A DNA stretch of 11,985 nt from Campylobacteraceae bacterium. GTDB lineage: Bacteria; Campylobacterota; Campylobacteria; Campylobacterales; Campylobacteraceae. The stretch lies in contig JAIRKW010000183.1 of assembly GCA_031259875.1 (NCBI GenBank), positions 1-11,985 on the forward strand, written 5' to 3'. Below the pieces are notes generated by a model. The model ran no database searches. It was not told where the DNA came from and was given only the letters and a program-made list of their open reading frames with translations. The position numbers and the translations under genes were made by a program. This document shows positions 1-7,514 of this stretch, in pieces. The number at the start of each line of letters is the position of its first letter. Positions within the stretch are counted from its first letter, which is position 1.

Positions 1-735
1 TTTATGCCTTATCGGTCCGTTTCCTTTTCCTAAATCAGGAGCATTTTTTATAGCATTATATATATAATTTTTACTATTTTGTATTGCATTCTCAAGTGTA
101 AAACCAAGCGCCAAATTGCAAGCTATAGCCATAGAATATGTACAGCCGGTGCCGTGAGTGTTATTTTTCTGCGCAAACGGCGTTTCGAAGTCTTTCGCAA
201 AACTACCGCTTAAAAAAAGCCTGTCTACCGCTTTATCACTGCTTGGGAATATGTTTTTTATTAGAAAATTACATTTGGGAAGTTTTGCATTTATATCTGT
301 ATTTAACCCAAAATATTCCGCTTCAAAGTGATTTGGCGTAACCACGTCAGCAAACAAGAAAAGCTCCGTCAAAGCCGCTTTCGAATCATCATCCAAAAGT
401 CTTGAGCCTGCTCGTGAAATGGCAACGGGGTCCAGCACTACAGGTTTCTTAAAATCCTTTAAAATATCCGCCAACGCATTTGCTATCTCGCGGTTTCCAA
501 GCATTCCTATTTTTATCGCGCTCACATCAAAATCGCTCAATACTGCTTCAATTTGCCGGATTACAAATTCTGTTTTTACACCCAAAACCCCGCTTACTCC
601 CTGCGTATTTTGCGAAGTTAAAGCAGTAATAGCACTTGCGGCAAATACTCCATATGCTTCAGCTGTTTTTATATCCGCTTGTATACCTGCCCCACCGCCG
701 CTATCAGAACCTGCTATTGTCAATACCACTTTCAT
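1..735 (-). CDS. thiD: Hydroxymethylpyrimidine/phosphomethylpyrimidine kinase ThiD (3' end cut by window)
   Basis: A ribokinase-fold enzyme that phosphorylates HMP and then HMP-P in the cytoplasm, supplying the pyrimidine half of thiamine pyrophosphate. I translated the minus strand by hand: 245 codons are open from the ATG at 735 to the window edge. Visible motifs are the N-terminal substrate loop TIAGSDSGGGAGIQADIK (residues 6-23), KIGMLG (75-80), LDPVAISRAG (101-110), VTPNHFEAE (132-140) and the anion-hole/catalytic loop THGTGCTYS (193-201, with Cys198). The last visible residues, LGKGNGPIRHK, match the usual end of the family, so probably only a few residues are missing. A Shine-Dalgarno AAAGGAG lies just upstream of the ATG and supports this start. 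The LVKGGH-type strand usual in ThiD is replaced here by FLIKNIFPSS, a mild deviation. The 5' leader looks too short for a TPP riboswitch. Family assignment is secure. Confidence 0.93.
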   Translation of the reverse strand, partial: MKVVLTIAGSDSGGGAGIQADIKTAEAYGVFAASAITALTSQNTQGVSGVLGVKTEFVIRQIEAVLSDFDVSAIKIGMLGNREIANALADILKDFKKPVVLDPVAISRAGSRLLDDDSKAALTELFLFADVVTPNHFEAEYFGLNTDINAKLPKCNFLIKNIFPSSDKAVDRLFLSGSFAKDFETPFAQKNNTHGTGCTYSMAIACNLALGFTLENAIQNSKNYIYNAIKNAPDLGKGNGPIRHK

Positions 736-756
736 GCTGCTCCTTTAAAAAGAGGT

Positions 757-786
757 ATTATATCCAATGGCTTAATGCAAACTCAA
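757..786 (-). promoter_or_regulatory. Candidate sigma70 promoter of thiD
   Basis: On the minus strand, TTGAGT (786-781) and TATAAT (762-757) are 18 bases apart. Transcription would start near 750, giving a leader of only about 15 bases before the thiD ATG. This is a sequence match only. Confidence 0.6.
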
Positions 787-839
787 GAGTAATATTGGTA
801 TATTTTCATCTTTGAATTGCTTTCATTGCTTTTATCGAT

Positions 840-929
840 AGAGAGGTGTCCGAGCGGTTTAAGGAGCACGCCTGGAACGCGTGTGTGGGGTAACACTCAC
901 CGAGGGTTCGAATCCCTTCCTCTCTGCCA
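840..929 (+). tRNA. tRNA-Ser (anticodon GGA)
   Basis: Folding by eye gives a full class II tRNA. The acceptor stem AGAGAGG (840-846) pairs with CCTCTCT (919-925). There is a short D stem TCC/GGA and an anticodon stem CACGC/GCGTG with loop CTGGAAC and anticodon GGA. A long variable arm follows (TGTGGGG...CACTCAC), then a T arm GAGGG-TTCGAAT-CCCTT. The discriminator base is G926, as expected for serine, and CCA is encoded at 927-929. It reads UCC/UCU serine codons. No clear terminator follows directly. Confidence 0.96.
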
Positions 930-1110
930 TACAAAAATCATCCAAACTTAAACGATTTCAAAAGATTGAAAGCCAAATAGTACAATCATATATGCAACTA
1001 AAAAAGCTTTTAAAATTCAAAAATTTTACCCAACATTATATTATCTGCAATTTTAAAACCCAAATGTAAAAATGTAAAAATTTAAGTCGTATGTTTTTCT
1101 CTTTTTCAGG

Positions 1111-1132
1111 TAAATATTTTCTAAAATATTTA
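1111..1132. repeat. 10-bp AT palindrome
   Basis: TAAATATTTT and AAAATATTTA are perfect inverted copies separated by CT. In DNA this AT-rich such palindromes arise easily by chance. A weak hairpin or a protein site is possible, but nothing nearby gives it a role. Confidence 0.5.
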
Positions 1133-1481
1133 TTTAAATTCATCCTGCAATTTTCAAATAAAAAAATTTAAACTTAAGCTTTTAATCAATATTGTCTGCA
1201 AAGCAAAGTCTAATTTTCAAAAATCGAAACTATCTTAAAGGAGGGCATTTACTGCTTAATACAAAATAATATGCATTGCAGTACTTTTCTTGAAAAATAC
1301 TAAAATATTGCATTCTATACTTAAAATTTTTGATATCATATATTTTATTTAGAGTAATTTTTTTAAATTTTTACTATTAAATAGTTTTAAAATTCCATTA
1401 CAAGTTTATATCTACAAAATGTTACCAAAAGAGCAATAAAATAGATTTTTTTAGAATATTTACATAAATTACAAAAAAATA

Positions 1482-1510
1482 TTGCTTTATTTTTAAAACT
1501 CTAATATAAT
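1482..1510 (+). promoter_or_regulatory. sigma70 promoter for the small gene / NFACT / cdsA / dxr / nhaA operon
   Basis: TTGCTT (1482-1487) and TATAAT (1505-1510) have an ideal 17-base spacer. Transcription would start near 1517, downstream of an in-frame GTG at 1513, so that GTG can hardly be the start of the 69-aa protein. This is the strongest promoter match in the window. Confidence 0.75.
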
Positions 1511-1542
1511 GCGTGCAAATTTTTTTTCATAAAGGAGTGCAA

Positions 1543-1752
1543 ATGACAATCAATCTTGAAAATAGGACACCGCACGAATTGAAAAATCTGTTAGACCAAG
1601 TTAAAGTGTCTGATTTGCCATTTGATGAAAAAAAGAGGTTTATTGAGCAAATTCAAGCTCTGCTCACAGGCGCGCAGACCATCAGACAATCTCAAATCTT
1701 ACGGGATATAGATGAGGGTCAAGGCGATATGAATGACATCGGCGGCGAATAA
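1543..1752 (+). CDS. Small hypothetical protein (69 aa), first gene of the operon
   Basis: I do not recognise a named family. The ATG at 1543 is chosen because AAAGGAG (1531-1537) lies 5 bases upstream and the promoter places the mRNA start near 1517. The in-frame GTG at 1513 is therefore unlikely. The protein is polar and has no membrane segment, signal peptide or cysteine. Residues 9-43 (TPHELKNLLDQV ... FIEQIQALL) and 44-56 look strongly helical, with a heptad-like pattern of L, I and V. The tail is acidic and glycine-rich (DIDEGQGDMNDIGGE). It sits 39 bases ahead of the NFACT gene with no terminator between them, so the two are probably cotranscribed. From memory, C. jejuni also has a small coiled-coil gene beside its NFACT gene (Cj1348c/Cj1349c), which would make the pairing conserved. 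I could not check this. Confidence 0.75.
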   Translation: MTINLENRTPHELKNLLDQVKVSDLPFDEKKRFIEQIQALLTGAQTIRQSQILRDIDEGQGDMNDIGGE

Positions 1753-1791
1753 AGGCTGCTGGGTCTGTTTTAAGATTCTCTTTCTTCTCTA

Positions 1792-3144
1792 ATGAAATAC
1801 TATGAACTGTTAAAATGTGCTGAGTTTTTACAAAATTTTAAGCATATTAACTCCATCATAAGAGTAGAAGACAGCACGCTAAAGATAGACTTTCAAGGTT
1901 TGGCAATTTATGCCAGCCTCAAAAAAAGAGAGAGTTCGCTTTTTATGTGTCACCGCTTTATCAGCGCAAAACGATATCGCGCTCCGTTTGACACTATTTT
2001 AGCAAAAAGATTTACAAATGCTGCGGTAGAGAGTTTGAGCGTAAGCCCGAATGACCGCGTACTAACAATAAAAGTTCGCCAAAAAAACAGTTATAAAATG
2101 ACTGCCTCAACGCTTCTTTTAGAGTTTACAGGCAAAAACACTAACGCTATTATTTTAAACGAAAGCGAGACTGTAGCAGAGGCACTGCGCCATATAGATG
2201 AAAGTGTTTCGTACAGAGCAGTTAAAGTCGGCGAAAAGCTGGCACCATTACCGCCGTTTAATATAAAAGAACAGCCAACTGACATATATGATATAAAAGT
2301 TTTTTTGTATGATTCGTATGAAAAACGATTGGATAGAGAGCTAGAGAGTTTCAAGGCCGTCAAGTCAACGATTTTGCAAAAAAAGATAGAGAAATTTCAA
2401 AGTCTGCTTGATGGCTTGGGAAGCGAAGATGAATTGCTGAAAAAAGTGATGCAGGAGAGCAAAAAAGCAAATTTATTGATGATGCACAGACACTCTTTAA
2501 GAGACTATGCAGGAGAGTGTGAATTAAAAGATACCGACGGTAAAAGTTATAAAATTACTATTTCTGATAAAGTGCAAGAGAAAATAGACGAACTTTTTAA
2601 TATTTCAAAAAAATTAAAACAAAAAGCTAAATCACTCCATAAAGAACGTGAAAATTTAACCGAAAAACTTGAATTTACAAAGCACCTTTTAAATGCACTT
2701 ATAGAAACTAAAAGCAAAGAAGAAGCAGCAATATTAATGCCTAAACGAAGCGCGGCAAATAAAAAAGAAGGAAACGAAGAGGGATTTAGCGTGTTTTTCG
2801 CAGAGGGTTACAAAGTGATGGCAGGCAAAAATGAGCGCGGCAATGAACAGCTTTTAAAATCAGCCAAAAAAAATGATATTTGGTTTCACATAAAAGATAT
2901 TCCCTCATCGCACGTTATACTAAAAACCGACAAAACAGCCGTCTTACCGAATGTGCTTGAGTTTTGTGCAAAACTTTGCGTAAATTTCAGCGTTTTTGGT
3001 GCAGGAGTGTATGAGGTGGATTATACCCAAAGACGCAATGTAAAAATTATAAGCGGCGCAAACGTAACATATACAAATTTCAAAACTATCTCTATTCTTA
3101 AATCATATGATAACCTTTTAGGCAAAACTCAAGCACAAGTTTGA
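1792..3144 (+). CDS. NFACT-family (RqcH/Tae2/NEMF-like) ribosome quality control protein, short form
   Basis: NFACT proteins bind stalled 50S-peptidyl-tRNA complexes and, in B. subtilis RqcH, recruit tRNA-Ala to build C-terminal alanine tails. Older annotations call them fibronectin/fibrinogen-binding proteins. Visible order: an NFACT-N-like region (about 1-180) with the Asp-Arg pair in SPNDRVLTI (D88, R89), which matches the DR motif needed by RqcH; a lysine-rich helical middle (about 190-312) with a coiled coil at 260-312; and an NFACT-R domain (about 333-440) with KSAKKNDIWFHIKDIPSSHV (356-375) and GANVTYTNFKTISI near the end. At 450 aa it is about 120 residues shorter than B. subtilis RqcH. 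The ATG at 1792 has a poor Shine-Dalgarno (TTCTTCTCT precedes it), but the N-terminal motif content fits this start. It lies between the 69-aa gene and cdsA; its stop is 28 bases before the chosen cdsA start. Family is confident; the exact activity is inferred. Confidence 0.88.
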   Translation: MKYYELLKCAEFLQNFKHINSIIRVEDSTLKIDFQGLAIYASLKKRESSLFMCHRFISAKRYRAPFDTILAKRFTNAAVESLSVSPNDRVLTIKVRQKNSYKMTASTLLLEFTGKNTNAIILNESETVAEALRHIDESVSYRAVKVGEKLAPLPPFNIKEQPTDIYDIKVFLYDSYEKRLDRELESFKAVKSTILQKKIEKFQSLLDGLGSEDELLKKVMQESKKANLLMMHRHSLRDYAGECELKDTDGKSYKITISDKVQEKIDELFNISKKLKQKAKSLHKERENLTEKLEFTKHLLNALIETKSKEEAAILMPKRSAANKKEGNEEGFSVFFAEGYKVMAGKNERGNEQLLKSAKKNDIWFHIKDIPSSHVILKTDKTAVLPNVLEFCAKLCVNFSVFGAGVYEVDYTQRRNVKIISGANVTYTNFKTISILKSYDNLLGKTQAQV

Positions 3145-3172
3145 TATGATAAAACTCAAAAAAGGATATACA

Positions 3173-3997
3173 ATGGCTATCAATAACTTTATACACAATG
3201 AACGGCTTATTACGGGGCTGGCTCTGCTTGCTGCCGCTTTATTTGTAGTTTGGCTTGACTTTGCTTTTGTAACTTGGGCGATACTTGGCGTGATACTCGG
3301 CGCAGCGATTTACGAAATGGTAAAGATGCTGAAAATTGAAGAACCTTTAATGATATATATTTACGCCGCCGCCGCTTGGATACTGGCATATTTCTGTGCG
3401 CATCCGCAGATGCTTGTTTTTGGCATTTTGGTATTGGCGGTAAGCTCTATGGTTTTTAAAAACAGTATGGATTATAAATCCCTATTCCCGCTTATCTATC
3501 CGCTTGCGCCTATGCTCTTTGTTTTATCCTTGCCTCAAGATTTTGGCATGAAGTATTTTGTATGGCTTGTATTTATCGTAGGTATTACCGACACAGCAGC
3601 ATTTTACGCCGGCAAAACGATAGGTTCGACACCATTTTCGCCCGTATCTCCGAAAAAAACTTTGGAGGGAGTTTACTCAGGATTAGTCGCAGGTGTAATA
3701 CTTGGCGTAGTAGTAGGCATTATTATAGATGTTAATTTCTTTACCGCTCTTTTTATATCTTTGCTTGTTTCTGCTGCTTCTATTTTTGGGGATTTGTTTG
3801 AAAGTTATCTAAAAAGAAGTGCCGGCATTAAAGACAGCGGCAATATACTTCCGGGTCACGGCGGCATGCTGGATAGAGCCGACGGATATCTTTTCGGCGC
3901 AATTGTGCTGGTGATACTACTAAATCTATTTAATGTTAATACGGCTTCTACTATACAGATGTTGGAAGATATGCTTAAAATTCTCAAACAATGGTAA
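3173..3997 (+). CDS. cdsA: Phosphatidate cytidylyltransferase CdsA (CDP-diacylglycerol synthase)
   Basis: An inner-membrane enzyme that makes CDP-diacylglycerol from phosphatidate and CTP, the branch point for all phospholipids. The 274-aa protein is mostly hydrophobic with about seven to eight membrane segments. It carries GITDTAAFYAGKTIG (137-151), SPKKTLEG (159-166), FGDLFESYLKR (205-215) and the C-terminal family signature SYLKR...KD...LPGHGGMLDRAD (211-237). The only departure from the signature I know is Ala between DR and D, where a larger hydrophobic residue is usual. The start at 3173 is chosen because AAAGGA (3161-3166) lies 6 bases upstream. An in-frame ATG at 3146, one base past the NFACT stop, has no ribosome-binding site and would add nine mainly basic residues. 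The stop overlaps the dxr start by 7 bases. The cdsA-dxr pair also occurs in Helicobacter and Campylobacter, as I recall. Confidence 0.95.
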   Translation: MAINNFIHNERLITGLALLAAALFVVWLDFAFVTWAILGVILGAAIYEMVKMLKIEEPLMIYIYAAAAWILAYFCAHPQMLVFGILVLAVSSMVFKNSMDYKSLFPLIYPLAPMLFVLSLPQDFGMKYFVWLVFIVGITDTAAFYAGKTIGSTPFSPVSPKKTLEGVYSGLVAGVILGVVVGIIIDVNFFTALFISLLVSAASIFGDLFESYLKRSAGIKDSGNILPGHGGMLDRADGYLFGAIVLVILLNLFNVNTASTIQMLEDMLKILKQW

Positions 3998-5070
3998 TTT
4001 TAGGCTCTACAGGCTCCATAGGACTCAATACGCTTTTTATCGCTAAAAAGTTTAATCTTAAAGTGAATGCCCTATGCGCCAACAAAAACAGCGAACTCTT
4101 AAATCGTCAGATAGAGGAATTTTCGCCCGAATTTGTTGCAATAGGCGATGAAACAAAAGCAAAAGAGATAAACCATCCGCGTGTATTTGCCGGAGTCAAT
4201 GGTATTTTGGAGATGATAGATGCCGCGTATAAAAAAGATGATACTCTTTTGGTAAATGCTCTTGTCGGTTTTGCAGGACTTCGCCCCACCATAAAAGCTA
4301 TTGAGAAAGGTTATAAAATTGCGCTTGCAAACAAAGAATCACTGGTAATAGCCGGAGAGTTTTTGGATATTTCGCGCATTAGTCCGATAGACAGCGAACA
4401 TTTTGGTCTTTGGTATCTCTTGGACAAGCGAAAACCGGTAAAGCTTATTTTAACTGCAAGCGGAGGAGCCTTCCGCGATACACCTTTAAAAAAATTGGAC
4501 AATGTAAGCTTAAGTGAAGCACTAAACCACCCAAATTGGCAAATGGGTCAAAAAATAACAATAGACAGTGCTACAATGGTCAATAAATTATTTGAGATTT
4601 TAGAAGCGTACTGGCTCTTTGGAATTCAAGATATAGACGCACTTATTGAAACAAAATCAATCATTCACGCTCTTGTACAATTTACAGACGGCAGTACGAC
4701 GGCACATTTGGCAAACGCAGATATGAAACTACCTATCGCTTTTGCACTTTTGGGTGAAGTCAGCGAGCCGATACTTCCGCCTGTAAATCTTTTGCAGATA
4801 AAAAATATAGAGTTTCGGGATATAGATTTAGAACGTTATCCTGTATGGCAGCTTCGTAAAACACTGCTCCAAAAACCTCATTTAGGAGTAGTATTGAATG
4901 CTGCTAATGAAATTGCTATCAGACTTTTTTTGGAAAACAGAATAACTTTTACCGATATAGCCTCTTATATATTAAAAGCCATGAATAAGTTCGAAAATAT
5001 ACATGTGCTTAATTTTAATGAGTTGTTTGCGGCAGACAAAGAGGTGAGAGAATTTTGCACAAAAATATGA
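3991..5070 (+). CDS. dxr: 1-deoxy-D-xylulose 5-phosphate reductoisomerase Dxr (IspC)
   Basis: The second and committed enzyme of the cytoplasmic MEP pathway. It converts DXP to 2-C-methyl-D-erythritol 4-phosphate with NADPH and a divalent metal. The 359-aa sequence has the NADPH loop GSTGSIG (5-11), ALANKESLV (111-119), the metal ligands Asp134 and Glu136 in SPIDSEHF, TASGGAFRDTPL (155-166), the flexible active-site loop HPNWQMGQKITIDSATMVNK (180-199) with the third ligand Glu202, and NAANEIA (303-309). It starts only four residues before GSTGSIG and is shorter than the roughly 400-aa E. coli enzyme, but no active-site element is missing. The ATG at 3991 lies inside the last codons of cdsA (ATGGTAA overlap), which implies translational coupling. 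I see no separate ribosome-binding site in a good position. nhaA follows after 35 bases. Confidence 0.97.
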   Translation: MVILGSTGSIGLNTLFIAKKFNLKVNALCANKNSELLNRQIEEFSPEFVAIGDETKAKEINHPRVFAGVNGILEMIDAAYKKDDTLLVNALVGFAGLRPTIKAIEKGYKIALANKESLVIAGEFLDISRISPIDSEHFGLWYLLDKRKPVKLILTASGGAFRDTPLKKLDNVSLSEALNHPNWQMGQKITIDSATMVNKLFEILEAYWLFGIQDIDALIETKSIIHALVQFTDGSTTAHLANADMKLPIAFALLGEVSEPILPPVNLLQIKNIEFRDIDLERYPVWQLRKTLLQKPHLGVVLNAANEIAIRLFLENRITFTDIASYILKAMNKFENIHVLNFNELFAADKEVREFCTKI

Positions 5071-5105
5071 TATTATCCGTTTTTTAAGAAAAGGTAAGAG
5101 CCATA

Positions 5106-6290
5106 ATGAGAAGACGATTGCAAACAACAAGCGCTAGAGCGCTAAATCTTATAAAAGAGTTTATACAACTTGAGAGTTTTGGCGGTATATTACTGCTATT
5201 CACGACTATTTTGGCATTAATTGCGGCAAATATGGCCGGAGTTAGCGATATATATCATAAATTTTGGCAAAGCTCACTGGGAGTGGTTTTCGGCGGATTT
5301 AATGCATCGCTGACAATGCATGAATGGGTGAATGATGTGTTGATGGCGATATTTTTCCTCTCTATAGGTCTTGAAATAAAAAAAGAGATGCTCATCGGCA
5401 ATCTCGCTTCCGTTAAAAAAGCAGCATTTCCGATTATAGCAGCATTTGGAGGCATGATTATACCGATTTGCATATATTTTAGCCTCAATGCCGGTGGAAA
5501 ATATGTAAATGGTTTTGGTATCCCAATGGCTACAGATATAGCGTTTGCACTTGGTATTTTGATGCTGCTTGGGAAACGGGTGCCGCTGGAATTGAAAATC
5601 TTTTTAGTAACTTTGGCTGTTGTTGATGATTTGGGCGCTATAGTAATTATAGCTTTGTTTTATTCAAGCGGTGTGGCATTTGGTTATTTGGCATTAGCAG
5701 CAGCGACGGTATTAGTACTGTTTGTACTAAACAAGTATGGCATAAAAAATATCTTTGTTTATCTTTTTATCGGTATATTTCTGTGGTATTTTGTTCACCA
5801 CAGCGGTATACATGCTACAATCGCAGGCGTACTTCTTGCGTTTACAATACCTCTAAAGACAAATGGCACAACATATAGTCCCCTTATAAGACTGGAACAT
5901 ATGCTAAATCCATTAAGTGCTTATTTTATAATGCCTGTATTTGCGTTTGCAAATGCCGGCGTTACAATCGGCGGAGAATTCAAGCTAAATAATGTTACTC
6001 TTGGTATCATGTTAGGTCTTGTTATCGGCAAACCTGTTGGCATTTTTCTCTTTACGCTGCTTTCTGAAAAATTCAAAGTGGCAAAAAAACCGGATTCTCT
6101 TTCATGGTTTCACATATTAGGGGCCGGATTTTTAGGCGGTATCGGTTTTACAATGTCCATCTTTATCGCTACGCTTACATTCAATGGCGCGCTTTTGGAA
6201 GAGGCCAAACTGACAATTATGCTAAGCTCCCTTTTGGCAACCGTTATAGGCGTGTTGTTTTTTAAATTATTTCTCTTTAGAAGCAAATAG
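5106..6290 (+). CDS. nhaA: Na+/H+ antiporter NhaA
   Basis: An inner-membrane electrogenic antiporter that expels Na+ in exchange for protons, serving pH and sodium homeostasis. The 394-aa protein has the usual family length and about 12 membrane segments. Key residues can be matched to E. coli NhaA: Asp144 in GIPMATDIAFALG (E. coli D133), the Asp174-Asp175 pair in LAVVDDLGAIVI (D163/D164), and Lys309 in VIGKPVGI (K300). The early motif FFLSIGLEIKKE (83-94) is also typical. The ATG at 5106 is preceded by AAGG at 5091-5094, a slightly long spacing. It follows dxr by 35 bases and is probably the last gene of the operon that starts at 1517. An additional promoter in the gap is possible: TATGAT/TATTAT lies at 5066-5076 without a -35. 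I found no strong terminator after the stop. Two solute carriers follow that may use the Na+ gradient. Confidence 0.97.
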   Translation: MRRRLQTTSARALNLIKEFIQLESFGGILLLFTTILALIAANMAGVSDIYHKFWQSSLGVVFGGFNASLTMHEWVNDVLMAIFFLSIGLEIKKEMLIGNLASVKKAAFPIIAAFGGMIIPICIYFSLNAGGKYVNGFGIPMATDIAFALGILMLLGKRVPLELKIFLVTLAVVDDLGAIVIIALFYSSGVAFGYLALAAATVLVLFVLNKYGIKNIFVYLFIGIFLWYFVHHSGIHATIAGVLLAFTIPLKTNGTTYSPLIRLEHMLNPLSAYFIMPVFAFANAGVTIGGEFKLNNVTLGIMLGLVIGKPVGIFLFTLLSEKFKVAKKPDSLSWFHILGAGFLGGIGFTMSIFIATLTFNGALLEEAKLTIMLSSLLATVIGVLFFKLFLFRSK

Positions 6291-6332
6291 CGTCAGTCTT
6301 ACTTTTATCCTCTCGAAGCGGCATTTTTACCT

Positions 6333-6347
6333 GTTTCATAAAGTAAC
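6333..6347. promoter_or_regulatory. Candidate regulator-binding site upstream of dctP (copy 1 of a shared element)
   Basis: GTTTC-ATAAA-GTAAC is an imperfect inverted repeat, or equally two half-sites spaced 10 bases apart. It is identical at 13 of 15 positions to the element at 9493-9507, and exactly 60 bases separate each from its TATAAT box. Function is inferred. Confidence 0.5.
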
Positions 6348-6407
6348 AAAAATGAGTTCTTTTAACATAAGCGTAATCATTTAATACTTTTTTTTGTCAA
6401 CTAAATT

Positions 6408-6413
6408 TATAAT
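6408..6413 (+). promoter_or_regulatory. Candidate -10 box of the dctPQM promoter
   Basis: TATAAT lies 35 bases before the dctP ATG. The position 17 bases upstream reads TACTTT, a poor -35. A TTGTCA at 6394-6399 is only 8 bases away and cannot serve. A good -10 without a -35 fits a promoter that needs an activator. Confidence 0.5.
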
Positions 6414-6448
6414 GATTGTTCATCAAATAAATATAAGGAGAGAGTTTT

Positions 6449-7441
6449 ATGAAAGGCTTTTTAAAAGTTTTATTAGGAATCGTTATTGCTGCAACTGCGT
6501 CAAACGCAGCTGATTATACCATCAAAGTTTCACATGTTGTCAGCGCTAATACTCCAAAAGGTAAAGCGGCTGATTTTTTTGCTAAAAGAGTTGAAGAATT
6601 AACGGCAGGCAAAGTAAAAGTTGAAGTTTTTCCAAGTGCACAGTTATATAAAGATGAAGATGTTTTAAGAGCACTTCAGATGGGAAATGTACAAATTGCT
6701 ATGCCAAGTCTCTCTGTATTCACAAGAATAACACCTGAAATGCAGCTTTTTGATTTACCGTTTATTTTCAGAGACAAAGATCACCTGTATAAGGTTATGG
6801 ATGGTTCAGTGGGCAATAAACTTAAACAAAAGGTAGAGAGCAAAGGACTTATTGCTATGGAGTATTGGGATGCGGGATTTAAAAACTTCTCATCAAACAA
6901 AAAAACCATCATTGAGCCTTCCGATGCTAAAGGACAAAAATTTCGCTCTATGAGTTCAAAAGTACTTGAAGCACAGTTTAAAGCTATAGGCGGCAATCCT
7001 CAAATACTTCCGTTTTCAGAAGTTTATTCTGCTTTGCAGCAAGGCGTTGTTGACGCAGCTGAAAATCCATATGCAAATTTTTATAACTCAAAATTTCATG
7101 AAGTTCAATCAAGCTATACTCTAAGCGACCACGGATATTTAGGATATCTTGTGATTTTAAGCAAAAAATTTTGGGATAGCTTTCCTAACGACCTAAAACC
7201 ATTAGTCACTCAAGCTATGAGAGAAGCTACCATTTATGAGCGCGAAGAGGCAGCAAAAGACGATGAGAGAATATTGGGACTTTTAAAAGAGTATGAAGCA
7301 AACTCAAAAGGTAAATTTAAAATTTATACTCTGACAGAAGAGCAAAAGGCTAAGTGGAGAGAGGTTATGCAGCCTGTTTATTCGCAGTTTTACAGCGTAA
7401 TAGGTGAAGATTTGATAAAAGAGACGATAGACACGAAATAA
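6449..7441 (+). CDS. dctP: TRAP transporter solute-binding protein DctP
   Basis: The periplasmic receptor of a tripartite ATP-independent periplasmic transporter. It captures the substrate, probably a C4-dicarboxylate such as succinate, fumarate or malate, and delivers it to the DctQM membrane complex. The 330-aa precursor has a Sec signal peptide (MKGFLKVLLGIVIAATASNA, predicted cut near residue 20). The mature part shows the family pattern: IKVSHVVSANTPKGKAADFF (25-44), DLPFIFRD (102-109), GQKFRSMSS (162-170) with the conserved ligand-binding Arg166, and the motif SALQQGVVDAAENPYANF (194-211). AAGGAG (6435-6440) lies 8 bases before the ATG. A 14-bp hairpin follows the stop, before dctQ, and may give more binding protein than membrane subunits. 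The exact substrate is inferred from family similarity and from the DctA-like symporter downstream. Confidence 0.93.
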   Translation: MKGFLKVLLGIVIAATASNAADYTIKVSHVVSANTPKGKAADFFAKRVEELTAGKVKVEVFPSAQLYKDEDVLRALQMGNVQIAMPSLSVFTRITPEMQLFDLPFIFRDKDHLYKVMDGSVGNKLKQKVESKGLIAMEYWDAGFKNFSSNKKTIIEPSDAKGQKFRSMSSKVLEAQFKAIGGNPQILPFSEVYSALQQGVVDAAENPYANFYNSKFHEVQSSYTLSDHGYLGYLVILSKKFWDSFPNDLKPLVTQAMREATIYEREEAAKDDERILGLLKEYEANSKGKFKIYTLTEEQKAKWREVMQPVYSQFYSVIGEDLIKETIDTK

Positions 7442-7483
7442 CTCTTTATGTTGTAACGATTTTAAAGTTTTGGCAGTTCAAAC

Positions 7484-7514
7484 AGGTACAAAGTTTACTT
7501 TAAACTTTGTACCT
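7484..7514 (+). terminator. 14-bp hairpin between dctP and dctQ (attenuator or mRNA-stabilising element)
   Basis: AGGTACAAAGTTTA and TAAACTTTGTACCT pair perfectly around a 3-base loop (CTT). The run that follows, TTAACTTTGTT, is only partly T-rich, so termination would be partial. The dctQ ribosome-binding site begins 10 bases downstream. In binding-protein operons such hairpins commonly protect the upstream message and reduce downstream expression. Confidence 0.75.

Larger units (their letters stand above)
930..1512. other. AT-rich intergenic stretch with no convincing gene
   Basis: About 580 bases of strongly AT-rich DNA lie between the tRNA and the small-gene promoter. I see no open frame with both a start and a ribosome-binding site. 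A frame running from inside the tRNA to 1069 is an artefact. The stretch holds a 10-bp AT palindrome (1111-1132), an AAAGGAGG string at 1238-1245 with no usable start codon behind it, and an inverted hexamer TACTGC (1250-1255) / GCAGTA (1278-1283) followed by a T-rich run. A small RNA or a decayed gene cannot be excluded. Confidence 0.6.

Noticed and set aside
736..839. TPP riboswitch upstream of thiD
   Set aside because: The predicted leader is only about 15 bases, and I see no CUGAGA or other thi-box core on the minus strand.
881..1069. Open frame starting inside the tRNA gene and running into the gap
   Set aside because: It begins within tRNA-Ser, has no ribosome-binding site, and its product is low-complexity Lys/Phe/Gln-rich translation of AT-rich DNA.
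1238..1245. AAAGGAGG as the ribosome-binding site of an unlisted small gene
   Set aside because: No ATG, GTG or TTG lies at a workable distance. A CTG at 1252 would give a stop after five codons.
3145..3150. TATGAT as an internal promoter -10 before cdsA
   Set aside because: There is no -35 at a suitable distance, and the sequence overlaps the NFACT stop. Chance occurrence in AT-rich DNA is likely, so it is not listed as a feature.
5066..5076. TATGAT/TATTAT as a promoter for nhaA
   Set aside because: The nearest -35-like TTGCAC (5055-5060) is only 5 to 10 bases away. Cotranscription with dxr is simpler, though a secondary promoter cannot be excluded.
6360..6448. sigma54 promoter for dctPQM, as known for DctB/DctD-controlled dctA in rhizobia
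   Set aside because: No GG-N10-GC pattern (TGGCAC-N5-TTGC) was found between 6360 and 6448; the visible signal is a sigma70-type TATAAT.
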